From Hirudinaria manillensis (taxonomy: Eukaryota; Annelida; Clitellata; Hirudinida; Hirudinidae), in assembly GCA_034509925.1 (NCBI GenBank), contig CM067537.1, positions 2,897,001 through 2,961,000 of the forward strand: a stretch of 64,000 bases of DNA. Direction: 5' to 3'. Below the pieces are notes generated by a model that made no database searches, was not told the DNA's origin, and saw nothing but the letters and a program-made list of their open reading frames with translations. Every line of letters starts with the position of its first letter. Within the stretch, counting starts at the first letter, position 1. Positions 48,445 to 59,300 of this stretch are shown piece by piece. A program made the position numbers and the translations under genes.

Positions 48445-50952
48445 TCAAACGAATTCAAATGATTGCCCTTCACGGATGGCATACATTAGTTTTTGTCTTG
48501 TTGCGTCGAAGGTACTGTACTCTGGCAAATATAAGCGGTTAAAACAAGTTGCTGCATTCGGCAAACAAGAGTCAGGATCGTCGTATTTTCGTTTTGCGAT
48601 GGTCATAGGAGGCTTTAAATTCTTCAAACCTCCACATGGCAAAGCCTTCGCTCCAGTAGTAAATTTGAGGAACAACCTTTGATCTTCAATGTCAAAGGAA
48701 GCGAGACACTGAAAAAGAAATTCTACTGATTGTGAATATTCGTACTTGCAGTGTTCTAGTAATTCATCGATACTCCATCTGTCAAATTGAACGTGACAGA
48801 TTAAACTTTTCAATTCGTGCGGTGAAAACATTTCAAGGGCTTCAAGCGGCAAAACTTTGTCAAATCCTCTTCTGATAGCTTCAAACTGTCGTAACGGATC
48901 CATTTGAACCTTTCGAGCACATAGTTTTTCTAAATAAATGTCAATGTTATGCGGAGAAAGCATAACTTCACCGCTGCCCTCAAATAATTCGATGTCTGTG
49001 CCTGGAACGGTAAAATTGAGGCACAAGTCGTCGAATGAACTTCCATCGTCGAATGTGAGGTTGCTGATTATTTCATGCTTCTGAATTTCAGTTAAACCGA
49101 TTTCAGATCTAATGGCCTCAATCTTCCTCTTAACAGGAAGAAGTTGCTTAAATAAAGGTTCCAAACTTGGAAAGGCTTTGAGTAAATCATAATATTCCCG
49201 TCTTAAATGGGAATGTTTCTCTGTCCTCAGACGAGTGAAAACATCTGTACTCAATGGCAAATCAAGACGCACATCGCCTAAAGTGGCCTTTGCCATAATT
49301 TGACCCAATAATTCAAATTTGTCAACTTCTTCGCTTAATTTTGGGAAGAGATCGTTAGGCGAATGGGTGTACAAGGTACCTGATCTTTGCACTGGTTCAC
49401 CTTGCCAGAGGTTGTAGTCGTGCCTTTGCAGTTCTTGAGATAAAATAGAATAGCATTCCTTTGTAACTCCGACGCCTTTTCCTAACTCACCTTCGAACAC
49501 AAATCTCCAAGGATGTGAAATGTAATCCTCGTTCTTTCGAAATATTTCAGAAACGTCTTTGAGTACATTTGCTCTCGATACTTCAAATGTTTTCAAACTT
49601 TGTGTACTTAATGATTTTGTTATTCTCAGCAAGTCAATCTTAAAACGTAGTGGAATAGCAACGGGACATAATTTTATCATGTCTATAAACTGAGGAAATC
49701 TTGTTACTAAATCAAATAAATTTGCCTTTACATTCTCTATGAAATCAGGATCAAATACAAAATAGTTTTCTATTTCACTCTCTTTGACAATGTTGAACCA
49801 TTGATACCAGCTACTGTTCAAAACATAGAGCGATTGCATTAATTCCATTAACGTGTTAACGTCTCTGATGAAGGGTTCAATGTTGAAAACATAATCATTG
49901 TGTAATTGTTTAGTGTTTGTGAAATAGTCTGTCACATACCCAAGTCTTACATATAGAACACCTTTAATCATCTTGATGAATTTGCGATAAATATATCCAT
50001 TCCACGAATATTGATTTTCCGGACCAGTTTGAAACTTTAGAAAAATACGGAGAAAAGACGTGATAGTGAAAGTTGGGTCTCCAAATTCAGATGGATTGCG
50101 TAAAAGAGCGTGTAACTTATGCAAAATTCCGCTCTGAAGAAGTGCTTCATGATTCGTTGTCCGGCCAATGAGCTCGGACAAATTTTGCAAAGCTATTTTA
50201 AAGCTATGTTTCTCAAAATTTGAATGAATGTCCAAAAGTTCATTCCAAATTTCGAATTTCGCCTCAAGAAATTTAGTTCCGCCTAGGTCGAAATAGAATT
50301 TTTTCAATTGTTTTACGTAAGGGCATTCGTTATCGCCATTACTCAATACATGCAGGCTTATGAGCGAAATGATGTGAGGATCCAAAATAGATTCAAGCAA
50401 TGCTTTTGTCATTTTGCGACTTAATATGATAAGAATGCTTATCACGGTGTGACTTCCAATGCAACAAAATGGCCTCAGCATACGATGCATTAATAAACAA
50501 AATTCAATTTCAAAGTCAAGATAATTATCTTTTATGGTTGTTTCACTGGCATAAAATATGGCTCTGATAACAACACTTGACACAATTTCTGAATGATTTC
50601 TTGCAAGCAGCCAGAATAAGGGCACAATGGTCTTACAGATTATCTTATCAATGATGTCGTTATCATTGTGATATTTGGAATTTGTTATGGAATTATGTTC
50701 GGGATCAATGAAATCATTCACGGGCGGAATAATTGCATTCAAAATATATATGTATTTTGGAACAGGAATTTCAATTACAACGTCATGCTTATAAAAGTAT
50801 TTGAAATGTTTTAATAAGCATTCTCTCATTGCGTCGCCAAATCCTTGTTGCACCCAAGTTTGTAGGGATGAAGTCCCAAAAAATATTTCCAATTCTAACA
50901 ACGCTTCATCGACGTTAGAAGAGACATTCCTGAGTAAACCTTCGATGTACAT
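48445..50952 (-). CDS. TRIP12-type HECT E3 ubiquitin ligase, copy C
   Basis: Open 835-codon frame starting MYIEGLLRNVSSNVDEALLE, with HECT motifs and the catalytic Cys in NAATCFN retained. It is the most diverged copy. Compared with B it changes in blocks: residues 105-120 (TILPLFLLLTG to TIVPLFWLLAR), 141-160 (DEFLHFNYLFCELMRRR to DNYLDFEIEFCLLMHRM), 267-270, 318-331, 400-420 and around 440. The HECT domain has only about seven changes (for example HPWGF to HPWRF, ELQKH to ELLEH, CFNLL to CFNRL). No introns and no frame damage are seen. Substrate and partner are unknown. Confidence 0.9.
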   Translation of the reverse strand: MYIEGLLRNVSSNVDEALLELEIFFGTSSLQTWVQQGFGDAMRECLLKHFKYFYKHDVVIEIPVPKYIYILNAIIPPVNDFIDPEHNSITNSKYHNDNDIIDKIICKTIVPLFWLLARNHSEIVSSVVIRAIFYASETTIKDNYLDFEIEFCLLMHRMLRPFCCIGSHTVISILIILSRKMTKALLESILDPHIISLISLHVLSNGDNECPYVKQLKKFYFDLGGTKFLEAKFEIWNELLDIHSNFEKHSFKIALQNLSELIGRTTNHEALLQSGILHKLHALLRNPSEFGDPTFTITSFLRIFLKFQTGPENQYSWNGYIYRKFIKMIKGVLYVRLGYVTDYFTNTKQLHNDYVFNIEPFIRDVNTLMELMQSLYVLNSSWYQWFNIVKESEIENYFVFDPDFIENVKANLFDLVTRFPQFIDMIKLCPVAIPLRFKIDLLRITKSLSTQSLKTFEVSRANVLKDVSEIFRKNEDYISHPWRFVFEGELGKGVGVTKECYSILSQELQRHDYNLWQGEPVQRSGTLYTHSPNDLFPKLSEEVDKFELLGQIMAKATLGDVRLDLPLSTDVFTRLRTEKHSHLRREYYDLLKAFPSLEPLFKQLLPVKRKIEAIRSEIGLTEIQKHEIISNLTFDDGSSFDDLCLNFTVPGTDIELFEGSGEVMLSPHNIDIYLEKLCARKVQMDPLRQFEAIRRGFDKVLPLEALEMFSPHELKSLICHVQFDRWSIDELLEHCKYEYSQSVEFLFQCLASFDIEDQRLFLKFTTGAKALPCGGLKNLKPPMTIAKRKYDDPDSCLPNAATCFNRLYLPEYSTFDATRQKLMYAIREGQSFEFV

Positions 50953-51218
50953 TCTAAATATTTTGTAAGTATATAAATGCGTAGAGATATTAATTTCATG
51001 ATCCTCAGGTGCAAAAAAAAGATTCTAAATATTTAGTTTTAATATTAACCAAATAATTATAAAAATTTATTTAATTTATCATTAAATATAATAAATATTT
51101 AAAAATTGAAAAATATGCCAAAAAAGATTTACGATGTTGTGATATTATTATTAATAATATTAATATTATTATTATTATGGATTTACTTTGTGCATATAAA
51201 GTCAAATTTTATGTATTA

Positions 51219-52681
51219 CTAGCGGTGCCCAGCCACGCGTTGCTGTGGCTCAATTTAATTAATTTTAAAAGAAAGAAATTTAGCACATGTTTGCTAAGAT
51301 GTTTATTTTTACAATTTCACAATGCTTGAGGGTTAGTTGTTCCGTTCTCTGTACAAATACCGACATTATCAGGTTTCCCGATTCTAGAAAACGCAACATG
51401 TAATTGCCCATGATTCTAATGCTTTAAATATTTCGAAGTACTTTTTCAATCAATTCTTTTTTTTGTCTTTATGCCACGAAAATACAGAAATTATGAGGCA
51501 ATGAAATTCTTCCTGAAGTCAGATCAACCATTTCGCATTTGTTTTACTGCTAATTTACTTATATCTGCTGTCGATCTTCCTCTGCATAAATAATATCCAT
51601 CATATCCTGCAAATGTGGTGGAGACCAATTATGTTCTTTTTTTCCTTTGACTATCGTCGGCGTTTTCAATCTTAGATTTCGTGTTAATAAATGTTAATTT
51701 TGTTGAACTCTGAACTTTTCCTATATCAATTATGAGAGTTTCAACTTTGGTTTGAAACAAACTGCTCCATTGTTTTGTTCCTTCTCTACTTTCTTCCAGC
51801 TTATGGACGGAGAATTTGTTTAATTTTTTCAAGTTTTGTCGCAGAACATTTATTTGCTTTCCTTGGTCTCTGATGGTTGCGCACAGGGGTATCTGCTATA
51901 TAGCGTTCAATTCTTCAATATCTTTAAAAGACATTTCAGCTGGTCTTTCGTGTCCTTTGAATTCCTTTCAACAAATTTCTTTAGATATTCCTCCAGGTGA
52001 AATTCAAGATGTTCAGCCGCAATTCTGATTTCGCCTTCGTGGTCTTGGCATAATTTCGTTTCAAAATGACAAAAAAACGACATTTTATTTTTACAATTTC
52101 ACCATGCTTAATTTGAGGTTCTACTGATACAGTTTCTGTAGGAATCAAACAAAAATGACTTAATAACGTTTAATGACATTTATATGAAACCTATATAAAA
52201 ACAATCGTCTAATCGAGTACTATGTTGTGTCAAAATTTCAAAGCAATTGGTAAGAACTTTCAGATAACATTGATTAAGTGCAAACACAGTTAAATTTTTA
52301 TTTACAAAGAAATGAAAGAGCACACATTTTCTAATATGTTTATTTTTACAATTAAACAATGCCGTTTGATATTTTGCTGATACAGTTTCTAGAGGAAACA
52401 AACCAAAGATAAATTTAATATAATAATGTCATAAAATTATTTAATTTTATTATTTTAATAAAAATTTAAATGTTCGCCTTTTTTCGTTCATGGCAAGATG
52501 GCCGGATTTTCGAAAAAAGCGTATTTTTACGTGATATAGTAGTGGCATATACATGAAACCTATATACAAACACTCCTCTAATCGAGCAGTATGTTGTGTC
52601 AAAATTTCAAAGCAATTGGTCAAGTACTTTCAGAGAACATTTGCATGCTAAAAACGCACATTGCATTTTTATTTATATAGA
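51219..52681 (-). mobile_element. Helitron, copy C
   Basis: Same structure as copies A and B with the LINE ORF1 fragment at about 51629-52053. It lies 266 bp upstream of HECT C. Confidence 0.88.
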
Positions 52682-53066
52682 TTGTAAAATACATATTATT
52701 AATTATTATAATTTATACTATTTAGTAACGACCTCAATCTGTAAACGAATAACAGATAACTGTCCATGAATAAATCTCTTAATCCTCTCAAACCATAAAT
52801 CACTATCATAGATTAATTAAGACGATGCGCCAACTGCCGTAAAATTTGGTTTACTTCTTGATTTAAGCTTTTAATTCTGATAGCATGTCTGGCCATTCTC
52901 TAAACGGGTTAAAGTTATTATTAACAATAACAATAATAATATCGTCACAATGCATCGATAAATGTAAGCTAACATTAATGTAAATAACATTATAATAAGT
53001 CCCACATCATCAAATTAATAACGAACAACTATTAACGACACCAGGCAAAACAGTTTCCATAGCAAC

Positions 53067-53455
53067 CAAAATTGATGTTATTTCTTTTGTTGAATGACTC
53101 AAGCCATCCTTGGCTGGCAGTAAACTTGCTGTGGCCCAATTCTTGTGCAATTACTAAAGCTTTTTTCTTGCAATAAAGGACCATGCAGATTCCTTGATCT
53201 GGCAGAGCAGAACTGTTCAAAGACTCTCATTTACATCACTGTATCGACATTTCGTTTCTTTGACTCTCTTGCTCCACGTTCCCATTTCCTTTGAATTTCC
53301 TCTTTCTTCATTGTAATGCTTGGTATTTGGTGCCTGCTAACTCCGAAGTCTTTAGAGAGTTTTGAGATTGAATTATCCTTTTCAAAATTTTTAATCACTT
53401 CCATTTTCTTTTCCAATGGAAGCCAATGTCTTTTCCGCGAATCCATAGCTAATAA
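53067..53455 (-). pseudogene. Tigger/pogo relic, copy D, split by a LINE
   Basis: The same clipped relic as in unit C. The LINE inserted just 5' of the transposase start (in MTSKLLAMDSRK, after the LL codons). The remaining upstream sequence resumes at 57471. Confidence 0.85.
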
Positions 53456-53629
53456 TATAATATAATCGTTGTTATCGCTCAGCCGAATTGTTTTGCTCCG
53501 ATAGTTTCGAACAGATTGCAGCTTAAAACTCAATAATTTGACATAAACTTATTGCATTATTGTAATAAGAATAGAATATTACATTAATTAGTAGAATCTG
53601 TCAGTTTTTGTTGTTGTTTCGTTCGGATC

Positions 53630-54523
53630 ATGCCGAGACCAAGAGGGCGAAAATCACCCGAATGTGGTGCATCGGAGATAGCAGAGATGCTGGGGCTAAA
53701 ACTATGTCACAGTTGTATTGAATGCAACGATTGTGCTTTGAAATCACTAGAAGAACTGTTTAGCAAGGAAAGTCATGAAAAAGTTTTCGAGGCTTTACAT
53801 AAAGATGTAGAAGAGATAAAAAAGTCTGTGACCAAGAATGATGTGATTATGGAAGCAATAGAAGCTCAAAATAAACAGATAGACCAGCTGCGATCAAGAA
53901 TGGAGGAAATCTCAGCAAGTGCTTCCCAAAAGTTCGAGGAAAACCACCAGGCTAACAGGGTTTGGTCCAGCCTCTTCCAGAACAAGGTGGAGTCACTGGA
54001 GACAAATGTGGGTGTGGTACAAAAAACTGTGGGTGTGGTGCAAAAGTCGGTGGTGGAGGCCAAATCTTCAATTGAAGTCAACAATGATAGGCAAAGGAGG
54101 AAAAACAACCTAGTGCTGTTCAACATGAAGGAGAACGAGGCCAACTCAAAGACTAAAGATAAAGAAGAAGTGGTAAAAATGATCAAAGATATCACTGGCA
54201 TAACAATGGATATCAGTGAATATTTCAGATTGGGCAGGAGAGGAGAAGGTGACAAACCCAGGCCATTGCTGATAAAACTTGGAAATTTGAGCAACAAAAA
54301 TTTGATTCTGGAATCTGCATTCAAACTTCGCAAAAGTGAATCATTCAAGCAGGTTATAATCTCTCACGATTTATCTAAAGAGGACAGAGACGAAAGAAAC
54401 AGATTGTTGGATGAAAAGAAGAAACTGATTGCAGCAAAGGATGATGTGTCTAAATGGACATTTGTGGTTAAAGGCTCACCTGGAGAATTTCATGTAGCAG
54501 CATTCAAGAAACAAAATTTATAA
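53630..54523 (+). CDS. LINE ORF1 protein (nucleic-acid binding, coiled coil)
   Basis: 297 aa. A cysteine cluster CHSCIECNDC lies at about residues 26-35 and a long heptad-like coiled coil at about 50-135. An RRM/C-terminal-domain-like part follows, as in L1-type ORF1 proteins (RRKNNLVLFNM, EYFRLGRRGEGDKPRPLLIK, VIISHDLSKEDRDERNRLL). It is expected to bind LINE RNA and trimerise. The stop is two bases before the ORF2 ATG, so ORF2 is probably translated by reinitiation. Confidence 0.88.
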   Translation: MPRPRGRKSPECGASEIAEMLGLKLCHSCIECNDCALKSLEELFSKESHEKVFEALHKDVEEIKKSVTKNDVIMEAIEAQNKQIDQLRSRMEEISASASQKFEENHQANRVWSSLFQNKVESLETNVGVVQKTVGVVQKSVVEAKSSIEVNNDRQRRKNNLVLFNMKENEANSKTKDKEEVVKMIKDITGITMDISEYFRLGRRGEGDKPRPLLIKLGNLSNKNLILESAFKLRKSESFKQVIISHDLSKEDRDERNRLLDEKKKLIAAKDDVSKWTFVVKGSPGEFHVAAFKKQNL

Positions 54524-54525
54524 TC

Positions 54526-57372
54526 ATGAAGGATCTAAAACCATCCAAACCACTCAAAAACCTTTCAGTATTTTATAGCAATGTGGACTCTCTGTCAAAT
54601 AAATTTTGTGAACTAGAATTTACTGTAAATTCATTGGTGGCAGTTCCGGATCTTATAATCTTGACAGAAACCAATCCAAAAAGTTTCAAGTATCCTTGTC
54701 AACTGTCAGAGTTCCAGTTGGGGGGTTTTCAGATGGTATCTTCAGGCTTTGCAGCAAAAGGTAAAAGGGGAATACTGTTTTACTACAGGGAGGATTTGTC
54801 TATTTCCGAAGTTGGTCTTGATTCTGAATTTGAAGAATTTTTATGTTTGAGGCTGTTTACACCCGGATCTGTTTTGAATGTGCTTGTAGTATACAGGAGT
54901 CCTAACTGTGATTCAATAAACAATGAATACTTCATGCTGTTGTTAGAAGATTTTCTCCTACAAAAAGGAAGGCATCTTCTGTTGGGGGATTTTAATTTGC
55001 CACACATCAATTGGATCAATTACTCCTGCCTGGGGAAAGAAGAAAGTTTAGAGTATTTATTTTTAGAGTTCCTCAGTCATAGACATTTGCTACAGCACAT
55101 CATTGAACCAACTAGAAGAAGATTGAAAGAGATTCCTCATGTTTTGGATCTAGTTATCACAGACAGGGAACTGATTTATGACATAATCCATGGTCCACCT
55201 TTGGGAAGTAGTGACCATGATGTCATAAAGTTCAAGATTTGTCTGGATAATGGCTCAGTTGGGGAGGTCCGGAAGAAATTCTGTTATGAATTGGCCAATT
55301 ATGATGATATGAGGTCCTCCATTGCTGGGATTTTTGAGAGCCATCCACCATCAGAGGTTTCAACCGAGACAGACTGGTGTTTTTTCAGGGATTCATTGAT
55401 CTCGGCAACCAAGCAGCACGTTCCACAGAAAACAGCCAAGAAAAAATTCTATTTCAAAATGACGGAGGAATTGAAAGAGTTGATCAATAAGAAACATCAG
55501 CTGTGGAGGAAATTATACAAATACGGAGAGGAGGTGAAGACAGAATTCAACCAGGTGAGGGAAAAGGTCAGGGCACTGTCAAGGAAATTAAGTGTTGAAA
55601 GCCAGAATCATATTGCAAGGCAATATAGAAGCAATCCCAAGTTATTCTGGAGTTTTGTCAATAAGAAGGCATCATGTAGAAGCTTGGTGGCCACAATGAT
55701 TGAAGACGGACGAGAGATTACGGGTGATATGGAAAGAGCAGAGGCATTTGCAAAATTTTTTTCCTCCGTTTATGAGATAGAAGATATAGGCCAAATGAAC
55801 GAGAACTTCCAACCCAAAGTCCCAGTGGAAGGAATGACAGAGTTGAAAGTGGATGCTTTTACAATAATTAGGAAATTAAACAATCTCAGCAGATACAAAT
55901 CATCTGGTCCTGATGGAATTCATCCCAGAATTTTGTGGGAGACAAGATATGTCATCTCAGAATACTTGTCCAGGATATTTGAGGGATCCTTGCAGACAGC
56001 AACGGTGTTTGAGGATTGGAGAATGGGAACTGTGGTCCCGATACATAAGAAGGGTTACAAAAATGATGCCAGAAATTACAGACCAGTTGCCCTAACATCA
56101 GTATGTTGTAAGATCCTAGAATCTGTTATAAAGGATCACATAATGGAATACTTTTTGAAATACAATCTGTTCTGTCCGGCCCAGTTTGGCTTTGTACCTG
56201 GTCGATCATCTACACTGCAGCTTTTGAAATTTTTGGATATTGTTACTAATGCAATTGACCGAGGCTCAGAAATAGATGTGGTCTACACAGATTTGGAAAA
56301 AGCATTTGACAAAATTCCACATGGAAAACTTTTGTTCAAGCTAAAGAGATACGGAGTCCACACGGGGCTGATTCAGTGGATAAAAAATTACTTGACGCAG
56401 AGATCGTTCAGAGTAGTGGTGAATGGAGTATTCTCAGAAAAATATCCGATTACTAGCGGAGTGCCACAGGGCAGTGTCCTTGGTCCGGTCCTCTTCATCA
56501 TTTATATAAATGATATATACGAGGTCTGCAACAATATGCTTTTGTTTGCTGACGACGCCAAATTGTACAGAACGTTGACCCCAGATGATGGCCAGTTGTT
56601 GCAACATGATCTTGGCAGGGTCATGAGATGGTACAATGAATGGGGACTGAAGGTTAACTACGATAAATGCAGTTGTATGAAATTTGGCACAAAAAAAGAA
56701 GACCACGAATATGCCATAATGGACACAGATGGAGCCACTTATCCAATTCCTAACGTGGACAAGATTTCAGATCTAGGCAATATATTGGATGCAAACCTTA
56801 ACTTCAGGGAGCACGTCCTGCAGAAGGTCAACAGGGCTAACCAGATGCTAGGAATCATTTACAGAAACTTCAAACATCTGTCAGAAAATGTTTTGGTCCT
56901 AGTTTACAAAGCCTTGGTGAGGCCTCATTTGGAGTATGCGATACAGGTTTGGAGTCCACACAGAAAAGGCCAAATAGATACTTTAGAAAGGGTGCAACAC
57001 CGGTTCACCCTAATGTGCAAAACTTGCAGGAATTTAGTTTATGAAGAGAGATTGAAAAAACTGGGGCTGCCATCGCTGGTATTTAGAAGAAAAAGGGCCG
57101 ATTTGATCTTACTATTTAATATCATCAAAGGATCTGCACAGAATGCATGGGGCCCTATACTCATGCCATGTCCAGATGAGAGGACAAGAGGTCACGACTG
57201 GAAGCTGGCAACAGGAGTGGCACATAAAGACTTGAGAAAATTTTACTTTAGCAACAGAGTCGTAGAGAGTTGGAATAAGCTTCCTCAGGAAGTTATTGAA
57301 GCAAAGAATATTGAAATATTTAAAATTTTACTAGATGACCACTTCGGAGATTGTAAATATTTAATTTGTTAG
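54526..57372 (+). CDS. LINE ORF2 protein: APE endonuclease and reverse transcriptase
   Basis: 948 aa without stops. Residues about 10-245 form an apurinic-type endonuclease: NVDSLSNK, LIILTETNP, VVYRSPNCDS, LLGDFNLPHINW, and the catalytic SSDHDVIKF. Residues about 440-720 form the RT: SSGPDGIHPRIL, VVPIHKKGYKNDARNYRPVA, VYTDLEKAFDKIPH, SGVPQGSVLGPVLF, and the catalytic LLFADDAKLY near residue 674. The C-terminal part (LVRPHLEYAIQVWSPH, FSNRVVESWNKLP) matches CR1/L2-group LINEs. No RNase H domain is present. All key motifs are intact, so it could be active. Confidence 0.93.
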   Translation: MKDLKPSKPLKNLSVFYSNVDSLSNKFCELEFTVNSLVAVPDLIILTETNPKSFKYPCQLSEFQLGGFQMVSSGFAAKGKRGILFYYREDLSISEVGLDSEFEEFLCLRLFTPGSVLNVLVVYRSPNCDSINNEYFMLLLEDFLLQKGRHLLLGDFNLPHINWINYSCLGKEESLEYLFLEFLSHRHLLQHIIEPTRRRLKEIPHVLDLVITDRELIYDIIHGPPLGSSDHDVIKFKICLDNGSVGEVRKKFCYELANYDDMRSSIAGIFESHPPSEVSTETDWCFFRDSLISATKQHVPQKTAKKKFYFKMTEELKELINKKHQLWRKLYKYGEEVKTEFNQVREKVRALSRKLSVESQNHIARQYRSNPKLFWSFVNKKASCRSLVATMIEDGREITGDMERAEAFAKFFSSVYEIEDIGQMNENFQPKVPVEGMTELKVDAFTIIRKLNNLSRYKSSGPDGIHPRILWETRYVISEYLSRIFEGSLQTATVFEDWRMGTVVPIHKKGYKNDARNYRPVALTSVCCKILESVIKDHIMEYFLKYNLFCPAQFGFVPGRSSTLQLLKFLDIVTNAIDRGSEIDVVYTDLEKAFDKIPHGKLLFKLKRYGVHTGLIQWIKNYLTQRSFRVVVNGVFSEKYPITSGVPQGSVLGPVLFIIYINDIYEVCNNMLLFADDAKLYRTLTPDDGQLLQHDLGRVMRWYNEWGLKVNYDKCSCMKFGTKKEDHEYAIMDTDGATYPIPNVDKISDLGNILDANLNFREHVLQKVNRANQMLGIIYRNFKHLSENVLVLVYKALVRPHLEYAIQVWSPHRKGQIDTLERVQHRFTLMCKTCRNLVYEERLKKLGLPSLVFRRKRADLILLFNIIKGSAQNAWGPILMPCPDERTRGHDWKLATGVAHKDLRKFYFSNRVVESWNKLPQEVIEAKNIEIFKILLDDHFGDCKYLIC

Positions 57373-57470
57373 AGAGCGATGTACATAGTTTGTTAGTTTT
57401 TGTTGAAAGTTTTATGTTTTTGTTCAGGCGAGGGGTTCGCCCGTGCCTTATATAATAATAATAATAATAA

Positions 57471-58155
57471 CTTACTTGTCACAAAACTGCCTTAAAACAC
57501 AATGAATGTAACCCAAAGGAGTTGGAACCAATCAAAACAAAAGATCAAGCATGATTTTCAATAAAAAATGCTTAAAACTTTCAACAATTTGAAGCATTTA
57601 CGGAATTTTAGGAAAAATTAAACATATTTAGAAAATTGAAAAAAGTAAACATATTTACAATTCCGGACCGTCTCAGTCATGCTATTAGTCAAGTTTGGCA
57701 GGTGCACTGTAAATAAGCGTCAAATTGTATTGGGAAAATATCGGTTCCTAGAAAAGTGGCCCTAAGTACAGGTTTTACCCTATTTTCGGGTACTCCAATT
57801 TAAAGGTTTTACTGCAGCTAGACTTTGAAGGCGTGGTAAGCAGCAATAGGTTTTTGAAAAAAAAAGCCACAAGGCATGAAAGTTTAGATCCATAAGAGAC
57901 TGTCCACTTATCCAAAAGATTTCCCATGAGCACTTTGATATCGTTTAACCCTTACTGGACTATTTAAGCATTTATGTAGCTCTTCTCGTTGCAAATCATA
58001 ATTTAATTTACTTAATACGTTGTTTATTTTATTTGTAAATACTTGCACTTATATAACGTAACTATGTTGACTATTATCATCGCGTTAACATTAAATTGTG
58101 GCTTTTAGTACACTGTTCTAATTGATTTAATAGTGTTATTAACTAATTAGTAGTA

Positions 58156-58187
<32 letters not shown>

Positions 58188-59300
58188 CCAATGAATATTA
58201 ATATATTTAAATGTTTTGTGCAGGTGTAAGGGCATCACAGAACCTCGTAGGTCACAACTCCACATTCTATTTTTGTTTGAGAAATTGTCTGAAAGTCGGA
58301 CGATTCATTTTTAAACATAAATGTAATAGTTAATTGATTATTTATATTTTATTTATTTTATATTTAAATATTACCATATTCAATAATAATAATTTAATAA
58401 TAATAATAATAACATTAGTTAAGTAATATTTGATTCTTTAATAGCAGGAAGGATGGCACTAAATCTGTCATTCAATCACGTCAAATTTCAAATCAAATTT
58501 GCTCACGTCCCAAGTAAAATTATTTTCCGCCGTCGTCGTCATTGTCATCATCGTCATGATCATCAAATCGTCTCTTAATGACTCCGATTATCGCTCGATT
58601 TTTTGTCTGATGACACCTCGTTTATGCTATCAGATAAATGAAATAAAGGCGTTCAATCCTGATCCGTTTGTTCCCTGGAATTGCTAATTGGATGATTGAT
58701 AATCCAATGAAGACGTCGTTGGTCATACGAGCGGAACAGATGCACAGGAAATGAAGCTGCACTGGATTTCTATAGACTTAACTTGATCGGATGGAGAATA
58801 AATTTATTGACCAGTTATCGATCAATTAGAAAGGGTCAATGAGTTATCGAGTGATGTATTGCTGGGTTCAAACTGCTTATTGATTAAATCTGGTTATTTC
58901 CGACCAGGCAAGAATTTATTATTTGTTCGCAAGAATATGATAAAGTTAATAATTACGTTTAATATAAAAGTGTACTATATTTATGATGAACGGTGTATTT
59001 TCATTGTGGCGATAGTTGGACTTTTAGGATTCGGCCGCGGGTAATTTCTTTGGCATTCGAAATAGACGTCGATAGTACTTTGCGAGTCCGTAGCGGGCGA
59101 GAACCACAACTTGTCCGTTTGCGCAACGTCCAACATTCTTGTCATAGCCTGCTTAAATAGCTAGACGTTCCAGTCCGTTTAAAATATTTTCAAGTGAAAT
59201 TTTTTTTATCTTAACGTTCATACAAAAGGTTTATTAAAAGTCATAAAGATTAAATAGCATAAAATGTCAGATTAAGTGAAGCTATGATGAATCAAACGAA
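57471..59300. other. Noncoding part of the repeat unit (copy D)
   Basis: Continuation of unit D after the LINE, equivalent to 19310-21135. It carries the TAA block that unit C lacks (58157-58187). Nothing coding is recognised. Confidence 0.6.

Larger units (their letters stand above)
46097..52839. repeat. Tandem repeat unit C (6743 bp)
   Basis: The block GACGATGCGCCAACTGCCG ends copy B at 46096 and recurs ending at 52839, defining a 6743-bp unit. Order: junction segment, 5'-clipped Tigger relic, noncoding DNA, HECT C, Helitron. Units C and D share the same junction, so they arose from each other after the first tandem event. Confidence 0.93.
53456..57470 (+). mobile_element. Full-length CR1/L2-like LINE with two open ORFs
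   Basis: Inserted into a sequence that is continuous in the other three units (…GCTAATAA|CTTACTTG…). The element is 4.0 kb, with a 5' UTR of about 170 bp, ORF1, ORF2, and a 3' UTR of about 100 bp with a hairpin-like GGCGAGGGGTTCGCCCGTGCC. It ends in a (TAA)n tail. The target duplication cannot be separated from TAATAA at the ends. Both ORFs are free of stops and the insertion is present in only one unit, so it is young. The clade call (Jockey/CR1/L2 group) rests on the APE endonuclease, the absence of RNase H, and the C-terminal motif FSNRVVESWNKLPQEV. Confidence 0.93.
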
